In this document: positions 44,957 through 57,299 of the stretch, piece by piece | Layout of the letters: every line of letters starts with the position of its first letter | Position numbering within the stretch: position 1 is the stretch's first letter | Source: Sphingomonas sp. S2-65 | GTDB lineage: Bacteria; Pseudomonadota; Alphaproteobacteria; Sphingomonadales; Sphingomonadaceae | Assembly: GCF_021513175.1 (NCBI RefSeq) | Contig: NZ_CP090953.1 | Coordinates: 2,352,501 to 2,416,500 of the forward strand | Length of the DNA stretch: 64,000 nucleotides | Direction of reading: 5' to 3' | Position numbers and translations under genes: made by a program | The notes under the pieces: model-generated | What the model saw: only the letters and a program-made list of their open reading frames with translations | Database searches by the model: none | Told to the model about the DNA's origin: nothing

Positions 44957-45373
44957 GTGCCGCTTCATCTTACCAAGGTCGCCTTTGGCTGCGACAGCAT
45001 CGAGTTTCTGCAGGACCGCCTGGCGATGCGCGCCGCGCATGGTCCCAGCTTCCTGACAACGCGCTATCTGCCCAAGCGGCATGAAGAGATCGCCGGCGAG
45101 GGCGTCGCGGGCGGATCGCTGTTCTGGATCATCAAGCACCAGTTGATCGGGCGGTCGCCGATCCTGCGCTTCGGCGAGGCCGAGGGCGGGCGCGTCGCGA
45201 TTCACCTGGAACCGAGATTGGTGCTGGTGCAGGCGCGGCCCAAGCGGGCGCACCAGGGGTGGCGCTACCTGGAGGGCGCGGATGCGCCGGTCGATCTAGG
45301 CGAGGCCGGCGGAGGAATGGACGAGCTGCCGCCGCATCTGGTCGGGGAGCTGGCGGGGCTGGGGCTGCTCTGA
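44957..45373 (+). CDS. DUF1489-family protein
   Basis: This 138-residue protein begins (GTG start) P-L-H-L-T-K-V-A-F-G-C, the conserved opening of DUF1489, and contains R-Y-L-P-K-R-H and S-L-F-W-I-I-K-H and F-L/V-E-P-R-L-V. It occurs widely in alphaproteobacteria; its function is unknown. The hairpin at 45410-45433 follows it. Confidence 0.83.
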   Translation: MPLHLTKVAFGCDSIEFLQDRLAMRAAHGPSFLTTRYLPKRHEEIAGEGVAGGSLFWIIKHQLIGRSPILRFGEAEGGRVAIHLEPRLVLVQARPKRAHQGWRYLEGADAPVDLGEAGGGMDELPPHLVGELAGLGLL

Positions 45374-45409
45374 ACCTCAGCGGCTGCATGGCGCCGAACC
45401 CTCACCCAA

Positions 45410-45433
45410 CCCTCTCCCGCAGGCGGGAGAGGG
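45410..45433. terminator. Bidirectional hairpin between convergent genes
   Basis: A perfect 11-bp inverted repeat, CCCTCTCCCGC and GCGGGAGAGGG with a 2-base loop, lies between the convergent DUF1489 and msrA genes. It has no T-run, so termination strength is uncertain; it may be a short repeat. Confidence 0.5.
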
Positions 45434-45435
45434 CG

Positions 45436-46089
45436 TTAATTCGCCAGCTGGGGGTAGGCGTTGCGGAAGGCGGTTACCTTGGGCTTGTCCCAGCGGGTGA
45501 TGTAGGGGTGGTTGGGGTTTCGCCAGAAAAAGTCTTGGTGCTCCGCCTCCGCCGGGTAGAAGGCGCCGCTTTCGAGCTTGGTGACGATCGGACGGGGAAA
45601 AGCCCGGGTACGGCCGAGCTGGGCAATGTACGCCGCCGCTACGCCACGTTGCTGCGCGTTTTGCGGGAAGATGGCCGAGCGGTAGCTGGGGCCGGTGTCG
45701 GGACCCTGGCGATTGAGTTGAGTCGGATCGTGCGCGACCGAGAAATAGATCCGGAGCAGCGTGGCGTAGCTCACCTTGCGGGGATCGTAGACGATGCGGA
45801 CCGCCTCGGCATGACCGGTGCGTTCGGTCGAGACCTGGGCATAGCGTGCGGTACCCTTGGTGCCGCCGGCATAGCCGTTGGTGACGGACTGGACACCCTT
45901 TACCGATTGGAACACCGCTTCCATCCCCCAGAAGCAGCCTCCGGCGAACACCGCTACCTGAGGCCCGCGGGCACCGGTGACGTCCTGCTGCGCCGCCGGG
46001 ATCGCTACCGCGCGTTCGGCGCCGACCGAAGCCGGCGCGAGGAACAGGATTGCCGCTACCGCCGCGGCGGGGATCGTCCATTTGAGCAT
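45436..46089 (-). CDS. msrA: Peptide methionine sulfoxide reductase MsrA, exported
   Basis: This 217-residue protein reduces S-methionine sulfoxide. The catalytic motif G-G-C-F-W-G is preceded by a hydrophobic signal peptide (about residues 1-25), so it likely protects proteins in the periplasm. H-D-P-T-Q-L-N-R-Q-G-P-D-T-G and A-E-x-x-H-Q-D-F complete the family pattern. The start M-L-K-W-T-I is set by the signal peptide. Confidence 0.93.
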   Translation of the reverse strand: MLKWTIPAAAVAAILFLAPASVGAERAVAIPAAQQDVTGARGPQVAVFAGGCFWGMEAVFQSVKGVQSVTNGYAGGTKGTARYAQVSTERTGHAEAVRIVYDPRKVSYATLLRIYFSVAHDPTQLNRQGPDTGPSYRSAIFPQNAQQRGVAAAYIAQLGRTRAFPRPIVTKLESGAFYPAEAEHQDFFWRNPNHPYITRWDKPKVTAFRNAYPQLAN

Positions 46090-46115
46090 GGACGATAGAT
46101 TGTGCGGCGAACGGT

Positions 46116-49081
<2,966 letters not shown>

Positions 49082-49158
49082 GGCCGCCCGCATGCCGATA
49101 CCGGCCGGCGGGAGCAACCCCGTTGCCGCGCCATCCTCGCCTGCCCTATCAGCCAAGG

Positions 49159-49821
49159 ATGTCCCAGCCCCCGCTTCGCGCCGTCCTCATCCCCGTCACC
49201 CCGCTTCAGCAGAACTGCACGCTGTTGTGGTGCACGCAGACCATGCGCGGCGCCTTCGTCGATCCCGGCGGCGACCTCCCCAAGCTGCGCGCGGTAGCGG
49301 CCGAACAGGGCGTGACCGTCGAGAAGATCCTGCTGACCCATGGCCATATCGACCATTGCGGCGAAGCCGCGGTGCTGGCGCAGGAACTGAGGATACCCAT
49401 CGAGGGACCGGAACAGGCCGACCGCTTCTGGATCGCGCGGCTGGAAGAGGATGGCCGCAAATACGGCATCCGCGGCGTGCCGTTCGAGCCCGATCGCTGG
49501 CTGGAAGAGGGCGACCAAGTCACCGTGGGTGCGCTGGCGTTCGACGTCTACCACTGCCCCGGACACACGCCGGGGCATGTCGTGTTCCATCAGCCCGAAT
49601 CGAAGCTGGCGCTGGTGGGCGACGTGCTGTTCCGCGGATCGGTGGGACGAACCGACTTCCCGTTGAGCGACCCGGCAGCGCTGGTCCAATCGGTGGTCAC
49701 CAAGCTTTGGCCGCTGGGGGACGACACGGTGTTCATCCCGGGCCATGGCCCCGCCAGCAACTTCGGGCATGAGCGGCGCACCAACCCGTTCGTGGGAGAT
49801 GCAGCGCTGAGCGCGAACTAG
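49159..49821 (+). CDS. Metallo-beta-lactamase-fold hydrolase, glyoxalase II-like
   Basis: This 220-residue protein carries the metal-binding T-H-G-H-I-D-H, C-P-G-H-T-P-G-H, V-G-D-V-L-F and P-G-H-G-P motifs of the YcbL/glyoxalase II group. Members hydrolyse thioesters such as S-lactoylglutathione. It overlaps the convergent MAPEG gene by 4 bases. Confidence 0.92.
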   Translation: MSQPPLRAVLIPVTPLQQNCTLLWCTQTMRGAFVDPGGDLPKLRAVAAEQGVTVEKILLTHGHIDHCGEAAVLAQELRIPIEGPEQADRFWIARLEEDGRKYGIRGVPFEPDRWLEEGDQVTVGALAFDVYHCPGHTPGHVVFHQPESKLALVGDVLFRGSVGRTDFPLSDPAALVQSVVTKLWPLGDDTVFIPGHGPASNFGHERRTNPFVGDAALSAN

Positions 49822-50252
49822 CGGGTCTGCTCGATCCGAAAGACCGTCGTGCCCGGCTCTGGAGCGCCCCGGCTCTGCAGCCCGGTCCAGGCGGCGAACA
49901 GCGCCAGGCCGACCATGATGAGCATGGTGGTGGCGATCCCGATCTGGCGCAGCCGCATGGCGCCGTCCATGCCGAAGCCGTGCAGGATTCGCCCCAGCAC
50001 GAACACTGCCGCAACGATCCACAGCCAGAGCTGCGAGCCGACCGCAAATTCGATCAGCGCGATGAGGATCAGCACGATCGGCACATATTCGGCAAAGTTC
50101 GCATGCGCGCGCATGCGGGCGAGCAAGCGGGGGTTGCCGCCATCGCCGACCGAGATGCCTTTCCCGATTCGCAGCTGGCCGATTCGCACGCCGAGCCAGA
50201 AGTTGATTAGCGCGGCGGCGCCCGTGGTAGTTAGCGCGACTGGAAGCAGCAT
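49818..50252 (-). CDS. MAPEG-family membrane protein
   Basis: This 144-residue protein has four transmembrane helices and the MAPEG pattern R-M-R-A-H-A-N-F-A-E-Y-V-P with R-I-L-H-G-F-G. Relatives are microsomal glutathione S-transferases; the bacterial function is unclear. The start M-L-L-P-V-A is chosen over an ATG 36 bases earlier. Confidence 0.9.
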   Translation of the reverse strand: MLLPVALTTTGAAALINFWLGVRIGQLRIGKGISVGDGGNPRLLARMRAHANFAEYVPIVLILIALIEFAVGSQLWLWIVAAVFVLGRILHGFGMDGAMRLRQIGIATTMLIMVGLALFAAWTGLQSRGAPEPGTTVFRIEQTR

Positions 50253-50445
50253 GTATCCCCCTTGGTAAGGGGCGGCACCTCTACACACACTTGCAACATG
50301 GGCAAGAATCGCTATAGGCGCTGCCTCGCTTCGTGACCTGTCCGCTGGTCCGGCGAGCGCCGGCAGCAGCCGTCGCTTGCCTGAACTTCAACGCGGGCGT
50401 ATCGCGACCTATATTCAAGTGCTTGTATTGTAAGAAGGTGCCTCG

Positions 50446-50625
50446 ATGGCCGTTCCTAAGAGAAAAACCTCGCCGTCGCGGCGTGGCATGCGCCGGGCGC
50501 ACGATGCGCTCACCGTTTCGGCATTCCAGGAATGCTCGAACTGCGGCGAACTGAAGCGCCCGCACCATCTGTGCACGGGTTGCGGCCATTATAACGGCCG
50601 CGAAGTCACCTCCGCAGAGGCCTGA
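50446..50625 (+). CDS. rpmF: 50S ribosomal protein L32
   Basis: This 59-residue basic protein begins [13 protein letters not shown] and has a zinc ribbon, C30-x2-C33 and C43-x2-C46. It is followed closely by plsX, an order conserved in many bacteria. AAGAAGG precedes the ATG. Confidence 0.96.
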   Translation: MAVPKRKTSPSRRGMRRAHDALTVSAFQECSNCGELKRPHHLCTGCGHYNGREVTSAEA

Positions 50626-50654
50626 GCCAACACGCGGACAAGAGGCCTGCCGGC

Positions 50655-51683
50655 ATGACCAGCTTGCGAATCGCCGTCGATGCAATGGGCGGCGATGAGG
50701 GAATAGCCGTCATGCTGGCCGGAACCGCGCGTGCGCGTCGCCGGTACGAGGGGATGGAATTCATCCTCGTCGGCGACGAAGCGAAGATCCGGGAGGGGCT
50801 CAAGGCCCATCCCAACCTGACGGCTGCGTCGGAGATCATCCACGCGGCCGACGTCGTCGCGTCCGACGCCAAGCCGAGCCAGGCGATCCGCCGCGCCAAG
50901 ACCACGTCGATGGGGATCGCCATCGACATGGTGAAGCAGGGTCGCGCCGGCGCCGCGGTTTCTTCCGGCAACACCGGCGCGCTGATGGCGATGTCCAAGC
51001 TCGCGCTGCGCACCATGCCCGGGATCGACCGGCCCGCGCTCGCGGCGCTGATGCCGACGCTGGGCGAGAACGACTCGGTGATGCTCGACCTGGGCGCCAA
51101 CACCGAAGTGGATGCGCGCAACCTGGTTCAGTTCGCAGTGATGGGCGCAGCCTATGCCCGCATCGCGCTCGACCTGGAGCGCCCCCGAGTCGCGTTGCTC
51201 AACATCGGCACCGAAGAGATGAAGGGCACTGAAAGCATCCGCGATGCCGCGGCCGAGCTGCGGGACGCCAACCATCTGGGTCTCGACTTTCACGGCTTCA
51301 TCGAAGGCAACAAGCTGTCGCGCGGCGAAGTCGACGTGATCGTGTGCGACGGGTTTTCCGGCAACATCGCGCTGAAGACGATCGAAGGCACCGCCCGCTT
51401 CGTCGGCGACTTGCTGAAGCGCGCCTTTTCCAGCTCGACGCGTTCGAAGATCGGCTTCCTGATCTCCAAGCCCGCCACCGAGCTGCTGCGCCATCATCTC
51501 GACCCCAACAATCACAACGGGGCGATCTTCCTCGGGCTCAACGGCATCGTCGTGAAGAGCCATGGCAGCGCCAATGCAGTGGGCATCGAGACCGCGATCG
51601 GCTTTGCCGCGAAGATGCTGCGCGACGACCTTAATCGGCGGATCGCGGAGGACCTCGGAAACTTCAAGGCGAAGGCAGCGTGA
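50655..51683 (+). CDS. plsX: Phosphate acyltransferase
   Basis: This 342-residue protein turns acyl-ACP and phosphate into acyl-phosphate, the start of phospholipid synthesis. It opens [11 protein letters not shown] and contains [10 protein letters not shown] and L-D-L-G-A-N. It lies between rpmF and fabH, overlapping fabH by 4 bases. Confidence 0.96.
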   Translation: MTSLRIAVDAMGGDEGIAVMLAGTARARRRYEGMEFILVGDEAKIREGLKAHPNLTAASEIIHAADVVASDAKPSQAIRRAKTTSMGIAIDMVKQGRAGAAVSSGNTGALMAMSKLALRTMPGIDRPALAALMPTLGENDSVMLDLGANTEVDARNLVQFAVMGAAYARIALDLERPRVALLNIGTEEMKGTESIRDAAAELRDANHLGLDFHGFIEGNKLSRGEVDVIVCDGFSGNIALKTIEGTARFVGDLLKRAFSSSTRSKIGFLISKPATELLRHHLDPNNHNGAIFLGLNGIVVKSHGSANAVGIETAIGFAAKMLRDDLNRRIAEDLGNFKAKAA

Positions 51684-52651
51684 CACGGCGTTCGGTCATC
51701 CTGGGTACCGGCTCTCTCTTGCCGGCGCGGCGCGTCTCCAATGCCGAATTGGCCGAGACCGTGGACACCACCGACGAGTGGATCGTCGAGCGCACCGGAA
51801 TCCGCTTTCGTCATATTGCCGCCGAGGGTGAGACCACCAGCACGCTCGCCACGGGTGCCGCCAAGGCCGCGATAGAGGCGGCCGGGATCGAAGCGTCCTC
51901 GATCGATCTGATCGTGTTGGCGACCGCCACCCCCGACCAGACCTTCCCGGCAAGCGCGACTCGGGTCCAGACTGCGCTCGGCATCGGCGATTGCGTGGCG
52001 TTCGACGTCGCGGCGGTGTGCTCGGGCTTCCTCTACGCCTTGCAAGTCGCCGACTCGATGATCCGGGCCGGCGCGCACCAACGCGCGCTGGTGATCGGCG
52101 CTGAGACGTTCAGCCGCATCCTCGACTGGGAAGACCGGGCGACCTGCGTGCTGTTCGGCGACGGCGCGGGCGCGGTCGTGCTGGATGCGCAGGAAAGCGA
52201 CGAAACGACCGGCGCCGGCATCCTGGCGACGCGGCTCCATGCCGATGGGCGGCACAATGACCTGCTCTACGTCGATGGCGGGCCCTCCACCACCGGCACC
52301 GTCGGCAAGCTGCGCATGAAGGGCCGCGAGGTGTTTCGCCATGCCGTGACCAACCTGGCCGCGGTGATGGAAGAATCGCTGGGCGCCGTGGGCATGTCGT
52401 CCGCCGATGTCGACTGGGTAGTGCCGCACCAGGCAAATGCCCGGATACTCGACGCCACTGCCCGTAAGCTCGGCCTTGCGCGCGAAAAGGTGGTCGTCAC
52501 GGTCGACCAGCACGCCAACACGTCCGCAGCCTCGGTGCCGCTCGCGCTCGACGCCGCGGTTCGCGATGGCCGGATCAAGCGGGGCGACCTGCTGGTGCTC
52601 GAGGCGATGGGTGGTGGTTTTACCTGGGGGGCGGCAGTGGTTCGCTTCTGA
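51680..52651 (+). CDS. fabH: 3-oxoacyl-ACP synthase III
   Basis: This 323-residue enzyme condenses acetyl-CoA with malonyl-ACP to start fatty-acid synthesis. The catalytic triad is visible as V-C-S-G-F, P-H-Q-A-N and H-A-N-T-S. It starts at a GTG overlapping the plsX stop. The fabH-ihfA link supports an alphaproteobacterial origin. Confidence 0.96.
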   Translation: MTRRSVILGTGSLLPARRVSNAELAETVDTTDEWIVERTGIRFRHIAAEGETTSTLATGAAKAAIEAAGIEASSIDLIVLATATPDQTFPASATRVQTALGIGDCVAFDVAAVCSGFLYALQVADSMIRAGAHQRALVIGAETFSRILDWEDRATCVLFGDGAGAVVLDAQESDETTGAGILATRLHADGRHNDLLYVDGGPSTTGTVGKLRMKGREVFRHAVTNLAAVMEESLGAVGMSSADVDWVVPHQANARILDATARKLGLAREKVVVTVDQHANTSAASVPLALDAAVRDGRIKRGDLLVLEAMGGGFTWGAAVVRF

Positions 52652-52700
52652 TCGACTCGGGATCTTAGCAAGCCCGGTGTTAGGGATGTTGCTGGTTTGC

Positions 52701-52715
52701 GAACGCTTCGCGTTC
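52701..52715 (+). terminator. Weak hairpin between fabH and ihfA
   Basis: A perfect 6-bp stem, GAACGC and GCGTTC with a TTC loop, is followed by TGTTA. It could reduce read-through from fabH, though no strong T-run exists. Confidence 0.3.
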
Positions 52716-52756
52716 TGTTAAGTTGATGCAACACAGGTTAATTGCGGGGAATCGTT

Positions 52757-53062
52757 GTGGACAAGCCGGACGCGGGCACTCTCACCAGGGCTGACCTGGC
52801 TGAATCGCTGCATCGTGAAGTTGGCCTGTCGCGTGCCGACGCCGCCCGCCTCGTCGAACAGATCCTGGGGCACATGTGCGAATCCCTTTCAAAGGGCGAG
52901 AACGTCAAGATTTCCGGGTTCGGCAGCTTCATTCTGCGCGACAAGGGCGAACGCGTCGGCCGCAATCCGAAGACCGGCGTCGAAGTTCCGATCGCGCCAC
53001 GTCGCGTCCTCACCTTCCGCGCCAGCCAGATGATGCGCGACCGCATCGTGGCGGGCGACTGA
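52757..53062 (+). CDS. ihfA: Integration host factor alpha subunit
   Basis: This 101-residue DNA-bending protein has the family signature G-F-G-S-F and [18 protein letters not shown]. A GTG start at 52757 is preferred, with GCGGGGA 6 bases before it, over a TTG 15 bases upstream. It lies beside merR, as in many alphaproteobacteria. Confidence 0.94.
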   Translation: MDKPDAGTLTRADLAESLHREVGLSRADAARLVEQILGHMCESLSKGENVKISGFGSFILRDKGERVGRNPKTGVEVPIAPRRVLTFRASQMMRDRIVAGD

Positions 53063-53069
53063 GTAGCCG

Positions 53070-53408
53070 ATGACCGCGCCGGAAAAGGCAGCCGGCGCGC
53101 TGCGGACGATCGGCGAGCTCGCCCAGGAAATCGGGCGCCCGCAACATATCCTGCGCTATTGGGAAACCCGCTTTCCGCAGCTGCGGCCGCTGACGCGCGC
53201 GGGTAATCGCCGCTATTACCGGACCGAGGATGTCGCCTTGGTTCGCCGCATCCATCACCTGCTGGCGAACGAGGGATACACCATCCGCGGCGTGCAGAAG
53301 CTGCTGGTCGAGGAAAAGGGTGGCGCGAAGATCGCGATCACGCCTGCCGCGGACCTGCGGACCGTGCGGGATGCGCTGGCGCGGGCGCTGGAGGATGACG
53401 CCGGCTAG
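53070..53408 (+). CDS. MerR-family transcriptional regulator
   Basis: This 112-residue protein has the MerR winged helix (I-G-E-L-A-Q-E-I-G-R-P, L-R-Y-W-E, R-R-Y-Y-R). It is the short type that follows ihfA in alphaproteobacteria. Its ligand is unknown. It starts 7 bases after ihfA and its end overlaps the convergent phosphatase gene by 4 bases. Confidence 0.9.
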   Translation: MTAPEKAAGALRTIGELAQEIGRPQHILRYWETRFPQLRPLTRAGNRRYYRTEDVALVRRIHHLLANEGYTIRGVQKLLVEEKGGAKIAITPAADLRTVRDALARALEDDAG

Positions 53409-53938
53409 GGCGTATCGGGGCCGAGGCTGGGATCCAGATCACGGGGACGTACGAAGAAGGCGAGTTCCGCGTCGCCCGGGCGTATCGCCTGCCAATCGCC
53501 GGCGAACTGAAGCTGGGCGAGGCTCGCAGTGGGGAACTTGATCTCGACTTCGTCGCGCAACGCGCTGCCCGTGGGCACGAGCGACAGGATGAGTTCTTCG
53601 AGCCCCGGATTGTGTCCGGCGAGCAGTATCTGCTCCCGGTCGGCGGGCAGATCGTGGATCACGTCGAGCAGGCTTGCCGTCGAAGCCAGATAAAGCCGCT
53701 GATCCCAAGCCGGTGGCGGCATGCTGCCATAGCCGCGGGCGACATGGTCGAGCGTCTCCACCACGCGCTGCGCTGGCGAGGCGACGATATGATCGAAGGA
53801 AAGCTGGAGCTTGCGCAGATGACGGCCCATCATCGCGGCGGCACGCTGCCCCTTGGGGTTGAGCGGCCGATCGAAATCGCGCGAGACGAGATCGTCCCAC
53901 CCGGACTTTGCGTGGCGCAGCAGCGTGAGCGTCTTCAT
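53405..53938 (-). CDS. SixA-type histidine phosphatase
   Basis: This 177-residue protein begins M-K-T-L-T-L-L-R-H-A-K-S, with the catalytic R-H-A motif of the SixA branch of the histidine-phosphatase family, which removes phosphates from phosphohistidine proteins. G-H-N-P-G-L-E-E gives the second histidine. It lies 14 bases after the helicase stop and may be co-transcribed. Confidence 0.92.
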   Translation of the reverse strand: MKTLTLLRHAKSGWDDLVSRDFDRPLNPKGQRAAAMMGRHLRKLQLSFDHIVASPAQRVVETLDHVARGYGSMPPPAWDQRLYLASTASLLDVIHDLPADREQILLAGHNPGLEELILSLVPTGSALRDEVEIKFPTASLAQLQFAGDWQAIRPGDAELAFFVRPRDLDPSLGPDTP

Positions 53939-53952
53939 GCGTCCCCGGATCG

Positions 53953-56658
53953 TCAGGCGGTTGCGGGCGCCTCATGCCGCATGCGCGCGGACAAGGAAAG
54001 CCGGACGCGCTCGATCGCCTCATCGAGAGTCACGCGCGCTACCGGCGTGCCGGCCGGAAACGCGGTGAGCAGCCGCGACGGCATCGCTGCCGACAACAGC
54101 ACGAAGCTGCCGCGATCGTCGGCACGGCGGATCAGCCGGCCGAACGCCTGGGCAAGCTTGGCGCGGATGATGCGGTCGTCATAGGCGCTGCCGCCCCCGG
54201 CCAGGCGGCGCGCGGCGTGGAGCACGGTCGGCTTGGGCCAGGGCACGCCTTCCATGACCACCAGCCGCAGCGACTCGCCGGGTACGTCGACGCCGTCCCT
54301 TAGGGCATCGGTGCCGAGCAGCGACGCACGCGGATCGTCGCGGAAGATGTCGACCAGCGTGCCGGTGTCGATCGGATCGACATGCTGGGCGAGCAGCGGC
54401 AGCCCTTCGCGCGCCAGCCGGTCGGCGATGCGGGCATGGACCGCGCGCAGGCGGCGGATGGCGGTGAACAGGCCGAGCGTGCCGCCCTCCGCCGCGACGA
54501 TCAGCCGGGCATAGGCGTTGGCGAGCGCGGGCAAGTCGCCGCGCTTGATGTCCGTCACGATCAGCACCTCGGCCTGTGCGGCATAATCGAACGGGCTGTG
54601 CGCCTCGAACCGTACGGCGGGGCGGAGGAGGTGCGTGGCGCCGGTGCGCGCCTCGGCAATGTCCCAGTCGCCGCCGGCGCGCAACGTCGCGGAGGTGATG
54701 AGCGCGCCGTGCGCCGGCTTGAGCACGGTTTCGGCAAACGGCTTGGACGGGTCGAGCCAGTGGCGGTGCAGGCCGATGTCGTATTCGCGGCCTTCGACTC
54801 GGTCGATCGCCAGCCAGTCGACATATTCGGGGTCGGCCGGGCCGCCGATGCGGGCGATCAGCGCCAGCCACGCGCCGACCGTCTCGGTGCGCCAGCCGAG
54901 CGAGGCGATCGCCCCTTCGATGCGCGCACGGGCAGGGCCGTCCATCCAGTCGGGCGAGTCGGCGAGCACCGCTTCCAAACGCCGGCCAAGCGCCACCATC
55001 GGGCGGATCAGTGCGTCCAGCGCCGCGGCGGCGGGGCCGGCGGCCTCGACCAGCGCGGCATCGGGTTCGGCGAGTTCGGTTTCCAGACCATAGCCGGCAT
55101 CAGCCGAGCCGTTGACGTCGCGGGCATAGACCAGCCCGCGCACCGCGCCGAGCAGCGCCTCGACCGGGCCGAACGGCTCGCCCTCCGCCACGCGCTGCAG
55201 CCAGCCATCGCTTGGCAGCGCGCGGGCGGCGTCGACGGCTTCGGCGATGGCTACGCCACCGGCTTCGTCATAGCTCGCGACGTCCGACAGGCGTGCGGCC
55301 AGGCCGCGCCGCCTGCCGCGCGAGCCCGATTCGGGACCAGTGACCCAGCGGCGGATCTCGATCGCCTCCTGGCCGGTAAGGGCAGCCGAGAACATCGCGT
55401 CGGCGGCGTCGAACAGGTGATGGCCCTCGTCGAACACATAGCGCGACGGGCGCGTCATCGATTCGCGGCCGCGGGCGGCGTTGACCATCACCAGCGCATG
55501 GTTGGCGATGACGATGTCGGCCTCGGCGCTGGCGCGGGCGGCGCGCTCGATGAAGCATTTCCGGTAATGCGGGCAGCCGGCATAGATGCACTCTCCGCGC
55601 CGGTCAGTGAGCGCGGTCGATCCGTTGCGGCGGAACAGCGTGGGCAGCCAGCCGGGCAAGTCGCCGCCGATCATGTCGCCGTCGGCGCTGAACGCCGCCC
55701 AGCGCGCGACCAACTGCGCGAGGATCGCGGCGCGCCCAGCAAAGCCGCCTTGCAGCGCATCCTCCAGGTTCAACAGGCAGACATAGTTCTCGCGCCCCTT
55801 GCGCGTGACGATGCGCTGATGGCGCTGCTCGGCGTCGGGGAACAGCCGCTCGCCCTCGGCGGCGAGCTGGCGCTGGAGGGCCTTGGTGAAGGTCGAGACC
55901 CAGACCGCGCCCCCAGCTTGCTCTGCCCACAGCGAAGCAGGGGCGAGATAGCCCAGCGTCTTGCCGATGCCGGTGCCGGCTTCGGCAAGGACGAGATTGG
56001 GCGAGTCGCGTACCGCGCGGGGCGAGAACGCGCTGGCGGCGGCGCCGGCATAATCGCGCTGTCCCTGACGGCGTTCGGCGCCGCTGCCGGTGAGCGCGGC
56101 GAGCCGTTCGGCGATCTGCTGCGGGTCGAGCGAAATGGTGCGCGGTGCCGTGCGCGGTGGCTGCTCCTCCCATTCGGGGAGCTTGGAGAACAGCCAGCGT
56201 TCGGCACGTTCGGGCTTGGCGACCTTGTCGCTGAGCGCAGGCGCCCAGGGCCAGCGCAGGCGGTACAAGGACTGGAGCGCATGCCAACCCCCTTCCCGCT
56301 CCTGCCACTGCCGAGTGGGCACCGCGAGCAGTGCCGCGGCGGCTTCGCGCAGGAACGCGGCGACATCGGCATCCTCGCTGGGTGCGGACAGGTCGGTGAC
56401 GCGCGCGAGGCCCTTGGGCGTCGGCACCATGAAGCGTGCCGGGTGGAGGAAGGCGAACAGCTCGAGCACGTCGAGCCCCGAGAGTTCGGGATGGCCGAGC
56501 CGCTGGCCGATCAGCGGTGCGTTGAGGAGGATGGTCGGGGTGTCGGCAGCGATGCGGATCGCCTCCCCCCGGCTGACCGCGCGCGTTTCCTCGCCCGTCG
56601 CGATCCAGATGCCGCCATGGCTCGCGTGCAGCGCGGGATAGGGGAAGGACGCGGTCAT
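53953..56658 (-). CDS. DinG/XPD-like ATP-dependent DNA helicase
   Basis: This 901-residue superfamily 2 helicase has Walker A A-G-T-G-I-G-K-T and the D-E-G-H box, and R-L-I-R near the C-terminus. Four cysteines, one in N-Y-V-C-L-L and three in C-I-Y-A-G-C-P-H-Y-R-K-C, can hold the 4Fe-4S cluster of the XPD/DinG family. It unwinds DNA 5' to 3' in repair. The N-terminal 150 residues are a variable extension. Confidence 0.9.
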   Translation of the reverse strand: MTASFPYPALHASHGGIWIATGEETRAVSRGEAIRIAADTPTILLNAPLIGQRLGHPELSGLDVLELFAFLHPARFMVPTPKGLARVTDLSAPSEDADVAAFLREAAAALLAVPTRQWQEREGGWHALQSLYRLRWPWAPALSDKVAKPERAERWLFSKLPEWEEQPPRTAPRTISLDPQQIAERLAALTGSGAERRQGQRDYAGAAASAFSPRAVRDSPNLVLAEAGTGIGKTLGYLAPASLWAEQAGGAVWVSTFTKALQRQLAAEGERLFPDAEQRHQRIVTRKGRENYVCLLNLEDALQGGFAGRAAILAQLVARWAAFSADGDMIGGDLPGWLPTLFRRNGSTALTDRRGECIYAGCPHYRKCFIERAARASAEADIVIANHALVMVNAARGRESMTRPSRYVFDEGHHLFDAADAMFSAALTGQEAIEIRRWVTGPESGSRGRRRGLAARLSDVASYDEAGGVAIAEAVDAARALPSDGWLQRVAEGEPFGPVEALLGAVRGLVYARDVNGSADAGYGLETELAEPDAALVEAAGPAAAALDALIRPMVALGRRLEAVLADSPDWMDGPARARIEGAIASLGWRTETVGAWLALIARIGGPADPEYVDWLAIDRVEGREYDIGLHRHWLDPSKPFAETVLKPAHGALITSATLRAGGDWDIAEARTGATHLLRPAVRFEAHSPFDYAAQAEVLIVTDIKRGDLPALANAYARLIVAAEGGTLGLFTAIRRLRAVHARIADRLAREGLPLLAQHVDPIDTGTLVDIFRDDPRASLLGTDALRDGVDVPGESLRLVVMEGVPWPKPTVLHAARRLAGGGSAYDDRIIRAKLAQAFGRLIRRADDRGSFVLLSAAMPSRLLTAFPAGTPVARVTLDEAIERVRLSLSARMRHEAPATA

Positions 56659-56716
56659 GATCGTGCCCCCATGTACGTGCTTCGTTCCGCCGCGAACAGA
56701 GGCGCGGCCCAGGAAA

Positions 56717-57166
56717 TCACGCGCTTGAGCTTGTGGTTGACGCCCGGAGTGCTTGCCAGAGGTCTTGGACCTGTCGGTTGAGGGTGCCGAGCTGCTCGCC
56801 CGTCATCCCGGCGCGGTCGAGCAGCGCCTCCGCCAGGCAGCCGCATTCCTCGCGCATCGCGGCGCCGCGACCGGTCAGGCGTACGCGGACCTGGCGCTCG
56901 TCGGCCGGGTTGCGCTCGCGGGTGACGAAGCCCGCCGCTTCGAGGCGCTTCACCAGCGGCGTGATCGTGCTCGATTCGAGCGCCAGCCGATCGGCGACCG
57001 CGCCCACCGTGCGGCCATCCTCCTCCCACAAGGCGTGGAGCACGAGATATTGGGGATAGGTGATGCCGAGACGGTCGAGCATCGGCTTGTAGGCGCGGGT
57101 GATCGCCATGCTGGTAGCGTAAAGCGAAAAGCAGAGCTGGTCGTCGAGCGGCAAAGCGGCGGGCAT
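56717..57166 (-). CDS. ohrR: MarR-family peroxide-sensing repressor
   Basis: This 149-residue protein is the organic-hydroperoxide sensor. L-D-D-Q-L-C12-F-S-L-Y contains the reactive cysteine conserved in OhrR, and R-L-A-L-E-S-S-T-I-T-P-L-V-K-R-L is the DNA-recognition helix. Oxidation of C12 releases it from the operator. The start at 57166 has AGGAGG, and an ATG 39 bases upstream lies inside the operator. It is divergent from ohr. Confidence 0.93.
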   Translation of the reverse strand: MPAALPLDDQLCFSLYATSMAITRAYKPMLDRLGITYPQYLVLHALWEEDGRTVGAVADRLALESSTITPLVKRLEAAGFVTRERNPADERQVRVRLTGRGAAMREECGCLAEALLDRAGMTGEQLGTLNRQVQDLWQALRASTTSSSA

Positions 57167-57189
57167 GAGATCCTCCTGAGCAGTCCTGA

Positions 57190-57214
57190 TATCACGCAAA
57201 TCCATATCGTGATA
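57190..57214. promoter_or_regulatory. Probable OhrR operator
   Basis: The inverted repeat TATCACG and CGTGATA, with 11 bases between them, lies between the divergent ohrR and ohr genes. A second 10-bp palindrome, TATCGCGATA, lies at 57259-57268. Position and symmetry suit MarR-family binding, with OhrR repressing both genes. Confidence 0.65.
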
Positions 57215-57258
57215 AATAAATGCTGGACAAGAAACCTCGTGCGGCTTAGTTATTTATA

Positions 57259-57268
57259 TATCGCGATA
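57259..57268. promoter_or_regulatory. Second palindrome before ohr
   Basis: The perfect palindrome TATCGCGATA lies 31 bases before the ohr start, in the likely core promoter. It may be a second OhrR contact site. Confidence 0.5.
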
Positions 57269-57299
57269 CCGATTATCGCAGCCTTGAAGGAGTTCAGCC

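Noticed and set aside
54382..56781. Long + strand frame opposite the DinG-like helicase
   Set aside because: Same cause: GC-rich complementary frame without motifs.
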